Under the pieces are notes generated by a model. It made no database searches and was not told where the DNA came from. It saw only the letters and a program-made list of their open reading frames with translations. Both the position numbers and the translations under genes were made by a program. Below, piece after piece: positions 32,961 through 43,548 of a stretch of DNA of 64,000 nt (the stretch's first letter is position 1; each line of letters starts with the position of its first letter). This DNA comes from Penicillium oxalicum (Eukaryota; Ascomycota; Eurotiomycetes; Eurotiales; Aspergillaceae), in the NCBI RefSeq assembly GCF_001723175.1, contig NC_064653.1, positions 3,596,001 through 3,660,000 on the forward strand. Direction: 5' to 3'.

Positions 32961-35167
32961 ATGGGTCAGACCTTGTCGGAGCCGGTGGTCGAGAAGGTGA
33001 GTTGCCGAAATTCCCAGTTTGTTCCGCTCGTTCTGCCCCTCCCCACACTGTGATGTGACACCCTGTGGCCCGGAGAGGTCCATTTCCACACGGCCGCGGC
33101 CACGACCTCATCGCTGGTGGCCATTCGCTTCCGACGATTGGGTGCACATGCGCTTCACCAAAAAAAAGAAAAAGAAGAAGAAGAAGAAGAAGAAGAAGGA
33201 CTTCTGATCAGCCGCCCAGTCCTGAGCTCCGCACGGTTTCGTGAGCCATGCGGGGCTTGTGCTGACCTTGGAGGGGCCCACGAGCCCACGGATGAAAAGG
33301 AGGCTATTCCGATCAGGCAGCGTTGGTGACCAGTGCTGTCATCTCCACTATCGATCCCTATGTCACCTTGGCTTGCAATATGTATCTTGCCTGCGGAATG
33401 TCCACAAATACTGACCTTCTGCTTTTCGCGACTTTTCTAGACCTCGTCCGAGGGTGGAGATGAATGTTGTATCTATGGTGTCTCCGCAATGCAGGGCTGG
33501 CGTATCAGCATGGAAGACGCCCATGCCGCCATTCTAGACCTTCACGCCAAATACAACGGCCCTAGCGATCGGGAGCCAACTGACCCTGCGCAGCGTCTGG
33601 CTTTCTTTGGTGTTTATGACGGTCACGGTGGCGACAAGGTTGCGCTTTTCACTGGAGAGAACCTCCACAAAATTGTCTCCAAGCAGGAATCATTCCTGAA
33701 GGGTGACATTGAGCAAGCCCTCAAGGACGGTTTCCTGGCGACTGATCGCGCTATCCTGGAAGGTTTGTGACTCTGTTTTTTGATGGAAAGGCGGCATGAC
33801 TCCCACCGTCTTCTGTTCACTCGGTCACCTTGCGTCATCACACAAATTGGAAGGGGGTGCAGGCTGGACATAGGTTATACTGACACAAGTTTGCTCTCAC
33901 TAGATCCAAAATACGAGGAAGAAGTGTCGGGCTGCACGGCCTCGACCGCAATTATCTCAAAGCACAAGATCTGGGTGGTAGGTGCATGACCGAATCAGAT
34001 GAGGGGATCGTCCGGGGAAAAAGGAATGGAAGATTCAAAAGGAAAGATATTGACCGACCGATAGGCCAATGCTGGTGACTCGCGATCAGTTCTGGGAGTC
34101 AAGGGCCGCGCCAAGCCTTTGTCGTTTGACCACAAGCCGCAAAACGAGGGTGCGTGTCTATGTGCTTGCCTTTCGTGTTACGCGGAAACCGTACTGACCT
34201 TCCCAAACAGGCGAGAAGGCTCGTATCAATGCCGCAGGTGGTTTCGTCGACTTTGGCCGTGTGAATGGCAACCTCGCTTTGTCTCGTGCCATTGGAGACT
34301 TTGAATTCAAGAAAAGCCCTGAACTGTCTCCTGAACAGCAAATTGTCACTGCCTTCCCCGATGTGACTGTGCACGAGGTCACGGATGACGATGAATTCCT
34401 TGTGATTGCCTGTGACGGTATGTCTCCTTGGTTGTGGCCCCGAGTGTTTGCTCTGTCAAACCGGTTGATGCTTACATGAACCCCCCATCATCTATAGGTA
34501 TCTGGGATTGCCAGTCCTCCCAAGCGGTTGTGGAGTTTGTGCGCCGAGGAATTGCCGCCAAGCAGGACCTGTACCGAATTTGCGAGAACATGATGGATAA
34601 CTGCCTGGCCTCCAACAGTGAGACCGGTGGTGTGGGCTGTGACAACATGACCATGACCGTCATCGGCTTGCTCCACGGCCAGACCAAGGAGGAGTGGTAC
34701 AACAAGATTGCAGAGCGGGTTGCGAACGGAGACGGGCCCTGTGCTCCGCCCGAGTACGGCAAGTCTCACGAGGAACCCGAAGGAAGTCCTTCTTCGTCGT
34801 GCTGACGGTCAAGTGTTGTCGATTAGCCGAGTTCCGTGGTCCTGGAATCCGGAATCAGTTTGAGGACCAGACCGATGATTATGAGTTGGAAATGGAGCGT
34901 TCGCGGGCCTTTAGCGTGCGTCAGGGTCGAATCATTCTTTTGGGAGACGGTACTGAGATCATCTCGGACCAGAACGAGGAGGAGTTGTTCTATCAGACAG
35001 AAGACCAGGATCTTACCAACCAGATTCATCCGACTACTAGCTCGCGAAATGACCGGGAGCCGACCCCGGGCCCCCAGAGCAAGCAAGACGAAAGCAGCGG
35101 ATCGGCTCAAATATCCGAGTCCCCAGCTACTACAGAGGCTCAAGCTCCGTCGAAGCCCTCTGCATGA
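32961..35167 (+). CDS. ptc2: PP2C-type Ser/Thr phosphatase (Ptc2/Ptc3-like)
   Basis: PP2C phosphatases use two metal ions to dephosphorylate Ser/Thr; Ptc2/3 act on stress MAP kinases and DNA-damage kinases. Seven exons: 32961..32996, 33441..33762, 33904..33977, 34065..34149, 34211..34417, 34498..34758 and 34827..35167, giving 441 aa. Visible motifs: MGQTLSEPV start, QGWRISMEDAH, FFGVYDGHGGDK, GCTASTAII, ANAGDSRSV, LALSRAIGDFEFK, ACDGIWD and GGVGCDNMT, covering the metal-binding Asp residues. The C-terminus has the Ptc2-specific tail AEFRGPGIRNQF followed by an acidic, Ser-rich disordered end. The last intron uses a GC donor (G|GCAAGT). Intron 1 is long (444 nt) and contains nine AAG units at 33172-33198. 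Confidence 0.94.
34759..34826 (+). other. GC-AG intron in ptc2
   Basis: Donor TACG|GCAAGT, acceptor GATTAG|CC. Splicing here restores the family sequence PPEYAEFRGPG; reading through gives GKSHEEPEGSPSSSC and a stop. No GT donor nearby restores the frame. Confidence 0.9.
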
Positions 35168-37495
35168 TCAACGAGATCTGTCTCGCGACTGTCCTAGAGA
35201 AATTTTTGTGATTCCCTAAGTCTGGCCTCCTCTCCCATTGAACGCGCGCACAACGCAGACACAGACACCTACACACGTCCTCATTCCGTTTTCTCCTTTT
35301 TTCCCCGCCTTTGCCTCGGCTTGGCCGCTCTACCTCCGCACCTGCACCCTTCCTGAACCTCTCGTCTATCTCGTCCCTCGCGCTGTGGCCATTATGCTCT
35401 CTCGGTTCTTCGTCTCCGTCTTCTCCAAGATGCTCTGCTTCGGTATGATTTGTCCTGATGTTATCATCTGTTGTTGTGTTCTCATTCGCCTCTTTTTTTA
35501 CAAACAATTTTCTCACACTGCTCTTCCTATTTTTGAAAGGTACTTCTACAACTCATTCAAGACTCGGACGTGGTTGTGCGAACCTGGTGATGGCAGCCGA
35601 GACCGACGCTGGGCGCAAAGGATTGACCTCTGTGGGATTCGGGAATGCGGCGGACAGCGGACACGATCCGGCTTCGTCAAGAGAGGTTGGAAGGATTTTT
35701 GGAATTGGGTCTGACGGGGATGGGAAAGTTCATGGAAATATTGACGGCTGTCCCAATTACGCTGGGTGTCATTCTGGGCCCTTCGCGAGCCTTTTTCCGT
35801 TTCTTTTTTTCTTTTTCACATGTTATGCCCCTACGAGATACCGCAGAAGATGCTCTGCTATTGACGAACTCATTCAATATCCCTCTGTTTTCTTTTTCTT
35901 CCCCTGACTTGATCAGTGGTCTTGTATGTTCCATGCTCTATTTGGGTGAGTTTCTGCGCCCTGCCCCCCCTCCCCTGAAACCTACGTGACGGATCGTTTC
36001 CAGAAGTTGTATGATGAGACACGCAGTGACCAGTCCCAGCTGTCCCATTCTACGCCATGGATGGATGACATGGGTCCCTGCATAGGAAGGATCGTGGACA
36101 AGGGCCTGGGAGCTGGTGAGGTACGAGACTGGCTTCCAGATCCCGTCAGATACCTCTGTCAGTTGGTAAAATTGCTTCTGAGGGGCCTTGATCGTGCAAG
36201 CAGTGAGGTTTCAATCGGGAGCCGATGCGAGTTGGGATCGTATGGCGTCGGGCTTGGGGTTGGGGGATACATTCGAAAGAGGGTCCTTTTGGATAGAATT
36301 GAGACATTTGGAAGAATAGATCGGGTGAGGAAACAAGCAAACCCACCTTTCATTGGTACTATTCTCAGGAAATTACCTGAAAGTAGTGGTCTTCTTCTGA
36401 CAGTGATGTGGATAAGTAGTTTCTGCTCAGTGTAAGATACATGTAGTCCATTCGGGTGCAACCTTGGCCGTGAGACAAAAACTGTTGAGTCTCTGTTGCG
36501 AGCTACGTGTATACCGGGACCTTGAGGCAGTCTTTGCGTTGCCAACTGCAATCGAATCGTGCGGTAAGGGTGTCAAGCTGCGGATCAAAGGTCATTCATG
36601 GACCTGGGACTGGAATCTTGAATTGGAAAAAGCGGAATCCTCGTTTGACCATGACGAAAAAAGTACATACAACCTGAGCATTGTCTCGCTCCCCAGCAAT
36701 CTTACCATCATCATCTCCCTTCATCTTCTCTCTCTCGCCCTACCACGTAGGCACTCCATATCTCACATCGCCCACGGGTAGGCTGCGGCAGCATCCCCAA
36801 ATCCGTTCCGGAATAATCGTGGACTGACGCCAGCAATGCATGGTTTTCCGCTGATGAGGAATCTAGCTTCGCGCCGGAGAATGGAGCTATAGGGGCCTCG
36901 CCCGACAACCTGGGTGTCGCCTGGCAGGCCAACAAGTCAGAATAGTAGGCATTTTCACCCCAAAATATGGACGATAGACATAGACCTTAATGTGTGGCTG
37001 GGGCGTATGGAGGGCCTCATGAACCTGTGTACGAATATGCCAAAATTGCCTGATTTGGCAATAAAGGTGAGCCACAGACGATCCGCTAAGCATGGCTCGG
37101 ACTCCCATGGATGAATAATTGATGATTTCGATCTTCCTCGAAGCGGAGCCCAGAAATACATCAGTTTTGTGGAGAACCTACCTATACTAGCATGCTATAC
37201 GAATACGACAGCGTACCCAGAAACACAATATGGTATGTACGATGCCGTGCTGGGATGGACGTTCCAAAGGTCCATTAAGCGGAGCTTCGAAGTTAGTGAT
37301 CTACAGGCGGGTCTAATATACGAAGTACGAATCCAATTGAATGAACCGAATGACCATTGCTCCCGATACTATCAGATTGTTCAGGATCGTCGGCGTGATG
37401 CAACATCAAGCCCTCCTCTTGGAAGGCAGACGGATTCCCCCAACATATATAAGGGTTCCAAGCGAGAACTGCCGACCTCTTCAAATGCAAAGTAC
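35168..37495. other. Intergenic with ambiguous ORFs
   Basis: 2.3 kb between ptc2 and the BBE gene. A two-exon reading (35394..35442 joined to 35540 onward) and a different frame over 35645-35989 with hydrophobic stretches are both open, but neither resembles a known protein and they exclude each other. ORF 35986-36435 begins with GTG and is not supported. The last 60 bases hold the BBE TATA box. Confidence 0.45.
37446..37453 (+). promoter_or_regulatory. TATA box of the BBE oxidoreductase gene
   Basis: TATATAAG, 43 bp upstream of the proposed ATG at 37496. The short distance supports that ATG, or the second one at 37523, as start. Confidence 0.55.
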
Positions 37496-39616
37496 ATGAA
37501 CGTCAAGCGTGTTTCTTGCGCCATGCATCTAGTCCTTGGTATTGCTCTAGCGTTCCTGGTCCGCAATGGGCTTTGTGCAAAAGTTGCCTGCAAATGCGTT
37601 CGTACCCTCCATAATTGCTTTCGATACTTGTCTAACCAGTCCAGGCCCCTGACATGCCATGCTGGCCTTCGGACTCTGAATGGGCTTCACTCAACGAGAC
37701 TGTCTCGGGTCGTCTGATGAAGACCGTCCCCGTGGCGTCGGTGTGCTATACCTCAGAACCTGCTTACAACCCGGAAACTTGCCAGTCTGTTCGCTCCAAC
37801 TGGACCACCTGGCCTTTTCATTCGGCGGATCCAGCAAGCGTGGGTGACCCGTCCCTGGACAATGCCTGTAGTCCTATCTACGCCAATGGTACCAGCGTCT
37901 CGGGGAATCCGAATGCGGGAAAGCAAGGCTGCAGCCTGGGGTCCTACCCTCCATACATCATCAATGCGACCAGTACGAAAGACGTGCAGGCTGGAGTGCA
38001 GTTCGCCAAAAAGTGGAATCTGCGAATGAACATCAAGAACACCGGTCACGGCGGTAAAAGAAGGTAGATATCGACTGTCGGCCCCTTTTGTTGGAGTATC
38101 GAGATTTACTAAACAATTCGGTGTTCAGTTTCAATGCCGGAAGCCTCTCGTATGTACCAACCTCTCAACTGGGAGGGGCATCATTAACATGCGCAGGATT
38201 TGGACCCATCATATGAAGGATATACAGTATCACGAAAAGTTCATGCCGCAGTCTTGTCCGAGCAACAGGACGCACATGGCAGCTACTCTGGGTGCTGGTG
38301 TGCAAGATGGCGAATTGTACGCAGCAATGGCCAAGCACGACGCCATTTCTGTCGGTGGAGAAAATAATGTATGTGTGGTGGTCCTGTATCAGCTATGACG
38401 GCGTCAGGTTAACTCTTGCGGGACGTTGGAGTCGTCGGCTGGGCTACTGGCGGAGGTCACGGCCTAGCGACTGGTGTGTACGGGATGGGTGCCGATAACG
38501 TTATCGAAGCTGTCATCGTCACGGCAAATGGTGATATCATGACTGCGAATGCATGCCAAAATGAGGATATCTTCTGGGCTATTCGTGGTGGTGGCGGAGG
38601 CACCTTCGGCGTCATCGCCAGTGTTACTGTCAATGCGTACAAGATGCCCTCGTTCACAATGACAGGGATAGAGATGTCGCCCACGAATGGCACATTTGCT
38701 AAAGATTGGTACAAACTACTGGCGCGGCTGCATCGTGATTTCCCCCGGTTGCAGAACGCAGGCACTCACGGCTATTACACCATGACCGGCGCTCCTATGG
38801 CATTCAGTCTTTCATTGTTCCAGTACAACACCGCGAACGATACATCTGAGGCGATCCTAAAGCCTTTACTAGAGATCCTCGAAGCCGCGAATGCGACCGC
38901 TACTTTCACAACCCGCAAAATTCGGCAATCTTCGTGGTATGATTTTATGAAAAACGTGCCATTGTTCGGAAGCACGGGGAAAACGCACGGCACTCGGGCA
39001 AGCAGATTCATTCCTGAGCGGGCAGTGCAAGATCCTGAGTTGCTGGCCAGGACACTCGAGGCCATCGCGGCTCCAAGCCCAGACTTACCGGTACGTACCC
39101 TTTTGCCCCATGCAATCCATGCATGTTTACGTGGGCTAACAGACCGACAAGGGGGTCACGAATCCATCCATCTCCGGTACCATGACTGGTAGCAAAATAT
39201 CAGTTGACAATGCCTTGAACCCAGCTTGGCGTGAGGCAGTCGTCCATGTCATCACAGGTCAAAGCTGGGACGACACTCTGTCTGATGATTTGGCAGCCAA
39301 GGCCGTCCATGACATGACTTACAAGAGGGGATATGCTTTGCGGCAGCTGGCGCCCGATACAGGTGCCTACGTCAATGAGGTACGCCCATTTTTCCGTAGC
39401 CTTCGGCGTTTCGAGCTTCGTTTCGGATTCTAACTCCATTGACAGGCAAACCCGAACGAACCTGACTGGCAGTGGTCTTTCTGGGGACCAAATTACCCAC
39501 GACTTCAAGCGATCAAACAGAAGTACGATCCGGATGGGCTTTTCTGGTGTCTTCACTGTGTGGGAAGTGAAGCTTGGACCGAAATGAAGAACGGCACCCT
39601 TTGTCCTATCATTTAG
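37496..39616 (+). CDS. Secreted FAD-linked oxidoreductase, BBE family (possibly damaged)
   Basis: BBE-type flavoenzymes oxidise alcohols, sugars or secondary metabolites with covalently bound FAD. Model: 37496..37597, 37645..38063, 38129..38149, 38197..38368, 38422..39090, 39143..39379, 39446..39616, giving 596 aa, normal for the family. A signal peptide (MHLVLGIALAFLVRNGLCAK) precedes CKCAPDMPCWPSDSEW. The FAD domain has NTGHGG (His169, the usual covalent site), SLSIWTHH, GAGVQDGELYAAM and GWATGGGHGLATGVYGMGAD. The C-terminal BBE motif is KQKYDPDGLFWCLHCV. The fourth intron ends in GG instead of AG (see findings), so the gene may be non-functional or use another splice. Neighbours give no pathway context. 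Confidence 0.85.
38369..38421 (+). other. Intron with GG in place of AG acceptor
   Basis: Donor AAT|GTATGT is standard. The only phase-correct junction to the conserved DVGVVGWATGGG segment follows CTTGCGG. Reading through the intron gives a stop at 38396-38398. Confidence 0.6.
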
Positions 39617-41648
39617 GGGACGTGACATCCACTTGCCACACGATTCAGTTGGTTCAATTTGGAATTGTGATTACCAAGATTGACGCGTATTGAGCCAGAC
39701 GACTCAGGAGATGTACAAGATATTTGGGGATGCTGACGGGTTGACTTGCGCCTTTACCGCTGTGTTACCGGAGCTGAGCAGATTGTAGAGAAAGACAATG
39801 TACAATACTTTCACTTGGATAAATCTTTTCTATGACAAACAAAAGCCGCTAGCAGTTTGCATTTCATATCCCTAGTTTATCGAAATAGTCGGCGTGGCTG
39901 GGTCATATCGTCTTACTAAGTTAGTCAAGGGCCCTGCAAGAATATTTCTTGGCTCAACATACGCATGTGTTGTGGTTTAGAAGATTCTTACCGTTCGTCC
40001 AAGAAAAACCTGAACTTATATACAGGATGTGGAAACCAATCTGTTTTAATCCAGAGTTCTCGAGTTCCAACTTCTGGAACCTGAATTGGATCGTGGTTCT
40101 ATCAGATTCGATTCAGGTGGACTGGCTTGAGGGCGCTTCTTCAAGTGTTCAATATCCTATCTTCGGCAATTAAAGCGCGTCTACTATCTTTGGCACAAGG
40201 TGGTTGATGTCGTTTAGTTAGTGGAAGGGTGTTATTGCGTTGATTGGCGTGGTTTGGCGGCGTCGAGTCGGCCCATGGCGATTGCGAATCGTATTGAGGC
40301 TCGCACGGCTTCCAAGTTCGGCGTTCAGTAGTTTTCGAATTTGTTGTGAATTGAGGCTCGGTTGAGTACACAGTAGAGCTTCTTATACGGAATTTATTCC
40401 GTATGTAGTCATATTCATCTTGTATATAAACCATCACGTACTCAGATGTGAAGAACAACAACGAATCTTCCTTGAATTACAACAGGTTACAAGTTCCCTA
40501 GTAGTAAGTCATCTGGTAAGTAATTTATCTTATGCAATTCTATAACTTACACTCTATCATGTAACGATACAAAATTAATTCCCGAAAACAAACGATTTTT
40601 GATTCTTTTCCAACCCGAAAATCAATTTTTGCGTTCCCGATTACCTAGTACATACTTCTATCGAGTGTGGCTTTTTTTGAGATCCTGCACAGCCACCTTT
40701 TCCAGTATTCTGTCACATCCGGGGTATTTTTTTTGAATCGAAAACATGACAAGTGTGCAACTTTGTCTTTGTAGAAGCGATGGTATTTGACGAACAGGAT
40801 AGTGGATAACCTACTCCTACTCAGCGAGTACAGGTACAGTGATTGGAATTGGTGGCACTCTCGTCCGGGGGATCCAATGACCTCAGACTTGCCGGCTACA
40901 GGACTCCAGGGTTCATTCATTATAGCGAACCTGCGCTACGTCAGCATGAGCAGGCTGCATCTGCGAGCATCGTGTATGTACCTCTGCATTATTATACATC
41001 TTCTCCCGTGCAGACAAGAGAGTGGATTTACGGTATGAATGTCTTGTACAGTCTCGACCGTAAGACAATCGCATTTCGTCGGCATTTGTTACCTAACCAG
41101 TCCCACGATCACCCCAAGGTGCGGGATGGACAAGTAGCCGGTTTAGAGTCGGAATAAAAGTCTCACTTGATGCAATGATCACCGCCGAAATCGCCACGTG
41201 ATGCAAGAGAAAAAAAAAAAGACAAAGTACACCAACGTTCAGGACAGGACGAGATTCAAGATTGGAGATTCCAGGAACCCGCTCGTAGCCTGATAGCCTC
41301 GTCCTGACTTGAGGACCGAGGATCAGCCACAGCCACGACGTAACTTAACTTCTCGTAGTTTCCAGTTGGGCGTCCGCTCAGTCCGCTCAGTCCGCCCACG
41401 CCCGCGCTGCTCTGCCGTTTCAGCTCCCGGCCCGCCCTGATTCTTTCCAGGGGATCTCAACTCCCTCTTTGGAAGGCTCAACGCGTGACAACTTCTCCCT
41501 CCTCTCTCTCTCTCTCCTTCCCGGACCCATCCCATCCGGCTCGGACTCAAAACTTCTCATTCGACCTCTTGGGTTTTCTGGTCTCGCCTTTCTTCCTTTT
41601 TTCTCCATCCTCCCCTCCGACACCACTTTCAGATCCCTCGCATTCATC
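39617..41648. other. Intergenic with LTR-like fragment and short tandem repeats
   Basis: 2 kb between the BBE gene and pct1. It holds the LTR-like element 40342-40484, AT-rich sequence to about 40720, and a 9-bp tandem (GTCCGCTCA, two full copies plus a partial) at 41372-41398. No gene recognised. The final 200 bp are CT-rich, a likely promoter/leader of pct1. Confidence 0.5.
40342..40484 (+). mobile_element. LTR-like fragment (possible solo LTR)
   Basis: 143 bp beginning TGTTGTGAATT and ending AATTACAACA, i.e. the TG...CA form with inverted ends typical of LTRs. It contains TATATAAA at 40423-40430 as an LTR promoter would. I see no 5-bp target duplication and no coding internal region, so it may be a truncated or old copy. 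A second LTR copy was not found in the window. Confidence 0.45.
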
Positions 41649-43548
41649 ATGACAACTTCCACATCGCCCTCCGGTAAGCGCAAACGCAGCGGCTCGCATT
41701 TACCGGCAGCGACGGCCGCAGTGGCAGCACCACCAACCCCGGCGGAGCTTCAGCCATCTTCGCGCGACGCGTCCAGTGAAGACGGTGACGAATCCGCCGG
41801 ACCAGCCGGTGCCGCCATTGCCCGACACAAGAAACAAAACAGCATCAACCACACCATCACCGAGTCGGTTCCGCCATCTAAACGCGCCCGCAAGAGCTCC
41901 AGCGATGCCAATGGGACCGACATTCACCGTGAAGACCCCGGTGAACCGTCCGAGACCACCGTCGCCAGCAGTGATGTGGAGACGCGGCCTCGGAGTCGTC
42001 CCGGTTTGCACATCGATCTACCCAATGGCCGGGAGGAGGAGGAAGAAGAAGAAGAAGAAGAAGAGCACGCTCGGACAATGCTGCCACCGCAGCGTGGAGG
42101 GTTACAAGATCCGGTCGGTTATAAGACAAACCCACCGCCGGAAGGTCGGGCGGTGCGAGTGTATGCGGACGGAGTCTTTGATTTGTTCCATCTTGGGTAC
42201 GTGACTTTCCCCGATCAGATAGTGAACTGGGGCGAAGGCGAAGAAGAAAACATAGAAGGGAGATTTCGGACAACAGAGCACATTGGACATCCCAAAAAGG
42301 ACAAGATCCCTCAATTGAAAGGTGTTGCTGGGGGTTTTGGAACACTGGAGATACCAGACTGTCCATGATGATTATCCACCGCTGACTTTTTGTGATTGAT
42401 TTTCCTACCATCTAGCCACATGAGACAGCTTGAGCAGGCGAAAAAGGCATTCCCCGACGTGTACCTGATTGTCGGCGTGACTGGCGATGAAGAGACACAC
42501 AAGCGCAAGGGATTGACCGTCCTGAGTGGTGCTGAGCGCGCTGAGACTATTCGGCATTGCAAATGGGTCGACGAGGTGATTCCCAATTGTCCGTGGATTG
42601 TGACCCCGGATTTCCTCTCCGAGCATCAGATCGACTACGTCGCGCACGATGATCTGCCCTACGAGGCTGCCGAGGGCGATGACATTTACGCCCCCATCAA
42701 GGCACAGGGCAAGTTTCTGGTCACCCAACGGACAGAGGGTGTGAGCACAACTGGCATCATCACTCGGTAAGAAGACCCTCTCTAGCACCGCGGGGACTTT
42801 GGTCTAGATTTCTGGACGCCTCCCTCTCCGGACCCCAATGTGCTAATCGTATCTTCCAGCATCGTTCGTGACTACGACCAGTATATTTCCCGACAATTCA
42901 AGCGCGGTGCGTCGCGCCAAGAGCTGAACGTTTCGTGGTTGAAGAAGAACGAGCTCGAGATCAAGCGTCACGTTGCTGAGATCCGAGACAACATCCGAAT
43001 CAACTGGACCATGACCGGCCAGGAGCTCGGTCGCGAATTGCGTCAAATCTGGCAGAACAGCCGACCTGGGAGTCCCGCGCCTACTGCGCGCAACAGTGTT
43101 GATTACGGCAGTGCTCGTGGGCCGCTGGCCAGCCCAACGGGTGGAAACAAGAGTCATCTGTCTCGGGTTGAGGCGCTCAATCGACCCGACAGCCCTAGCG
43201 TGGGCCGTAATGAGGACTTTGCGACAGGTTATAGTTTGGGGTTGATTGGTGGCGTGAGAGCTTGGGTGAGTTTTACCTCCTGGCCGGCAGAAGATGATCT
43301 TCTGCAGACCATCCCAACCACGGCGACCCTGTGCACTTGAAGGAAGGGGGTCTATTTTGGCTCCTCTTCTTCCGCTTGGGCTCTTGACTAATCTGTGTTC
43401 TCTTCAACTTTTCTTTTAGATGGCTCGCAGCCGCCTCTCCTTAGAGACTCCCAGCCACCCCCACTCACCTACAGATGAGGATGAGTCGGAGCAGAATGGG
43501 TTCGACGAGAATGAAACCCGAGGTCGCAAGGCCACGATGGCCGAGTAG
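41649..43548 (+). CDS. pct1: Choline-phosphate cytidylyltransferase (CCT)
   Basis: CCT makes CDP-choline from CTP and phosphocholine, the rate-controlling step of the Kennedy route to phosphatidylcholine. Exons 41649..42196, 42416..42766, 42860..43265 and 43420..43548 give 477 aa. The catalytic domain starts at [19 protein letters not shown]; the HLGH (HxGH) motif is split by the first intron. The CTP-binding signature [13 protein letters not shown] is present and the next intron splits its final Arg codon. A long basic, Ser-rich N-terminus (residues 1-150) carries KRKR and SKRARK nuclear-type signals and a run of 11 Glu from a GAG/GAA repeat. The C-terminal part has the helical membrane-binding region and a disordered tail. 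The 219-nt first intron is unusually long here. Confidence 0.95.

Noticed and set aside
35986..36435. 149-codon plus-strand ORF
   Set aside because: Begins with GTG and has no recognisable domain or splice support.
41469..41648. Upstream extension of the pct1 frame
   Set aside because: Open but without an ATG before 41649; CT-rich leader sequence.
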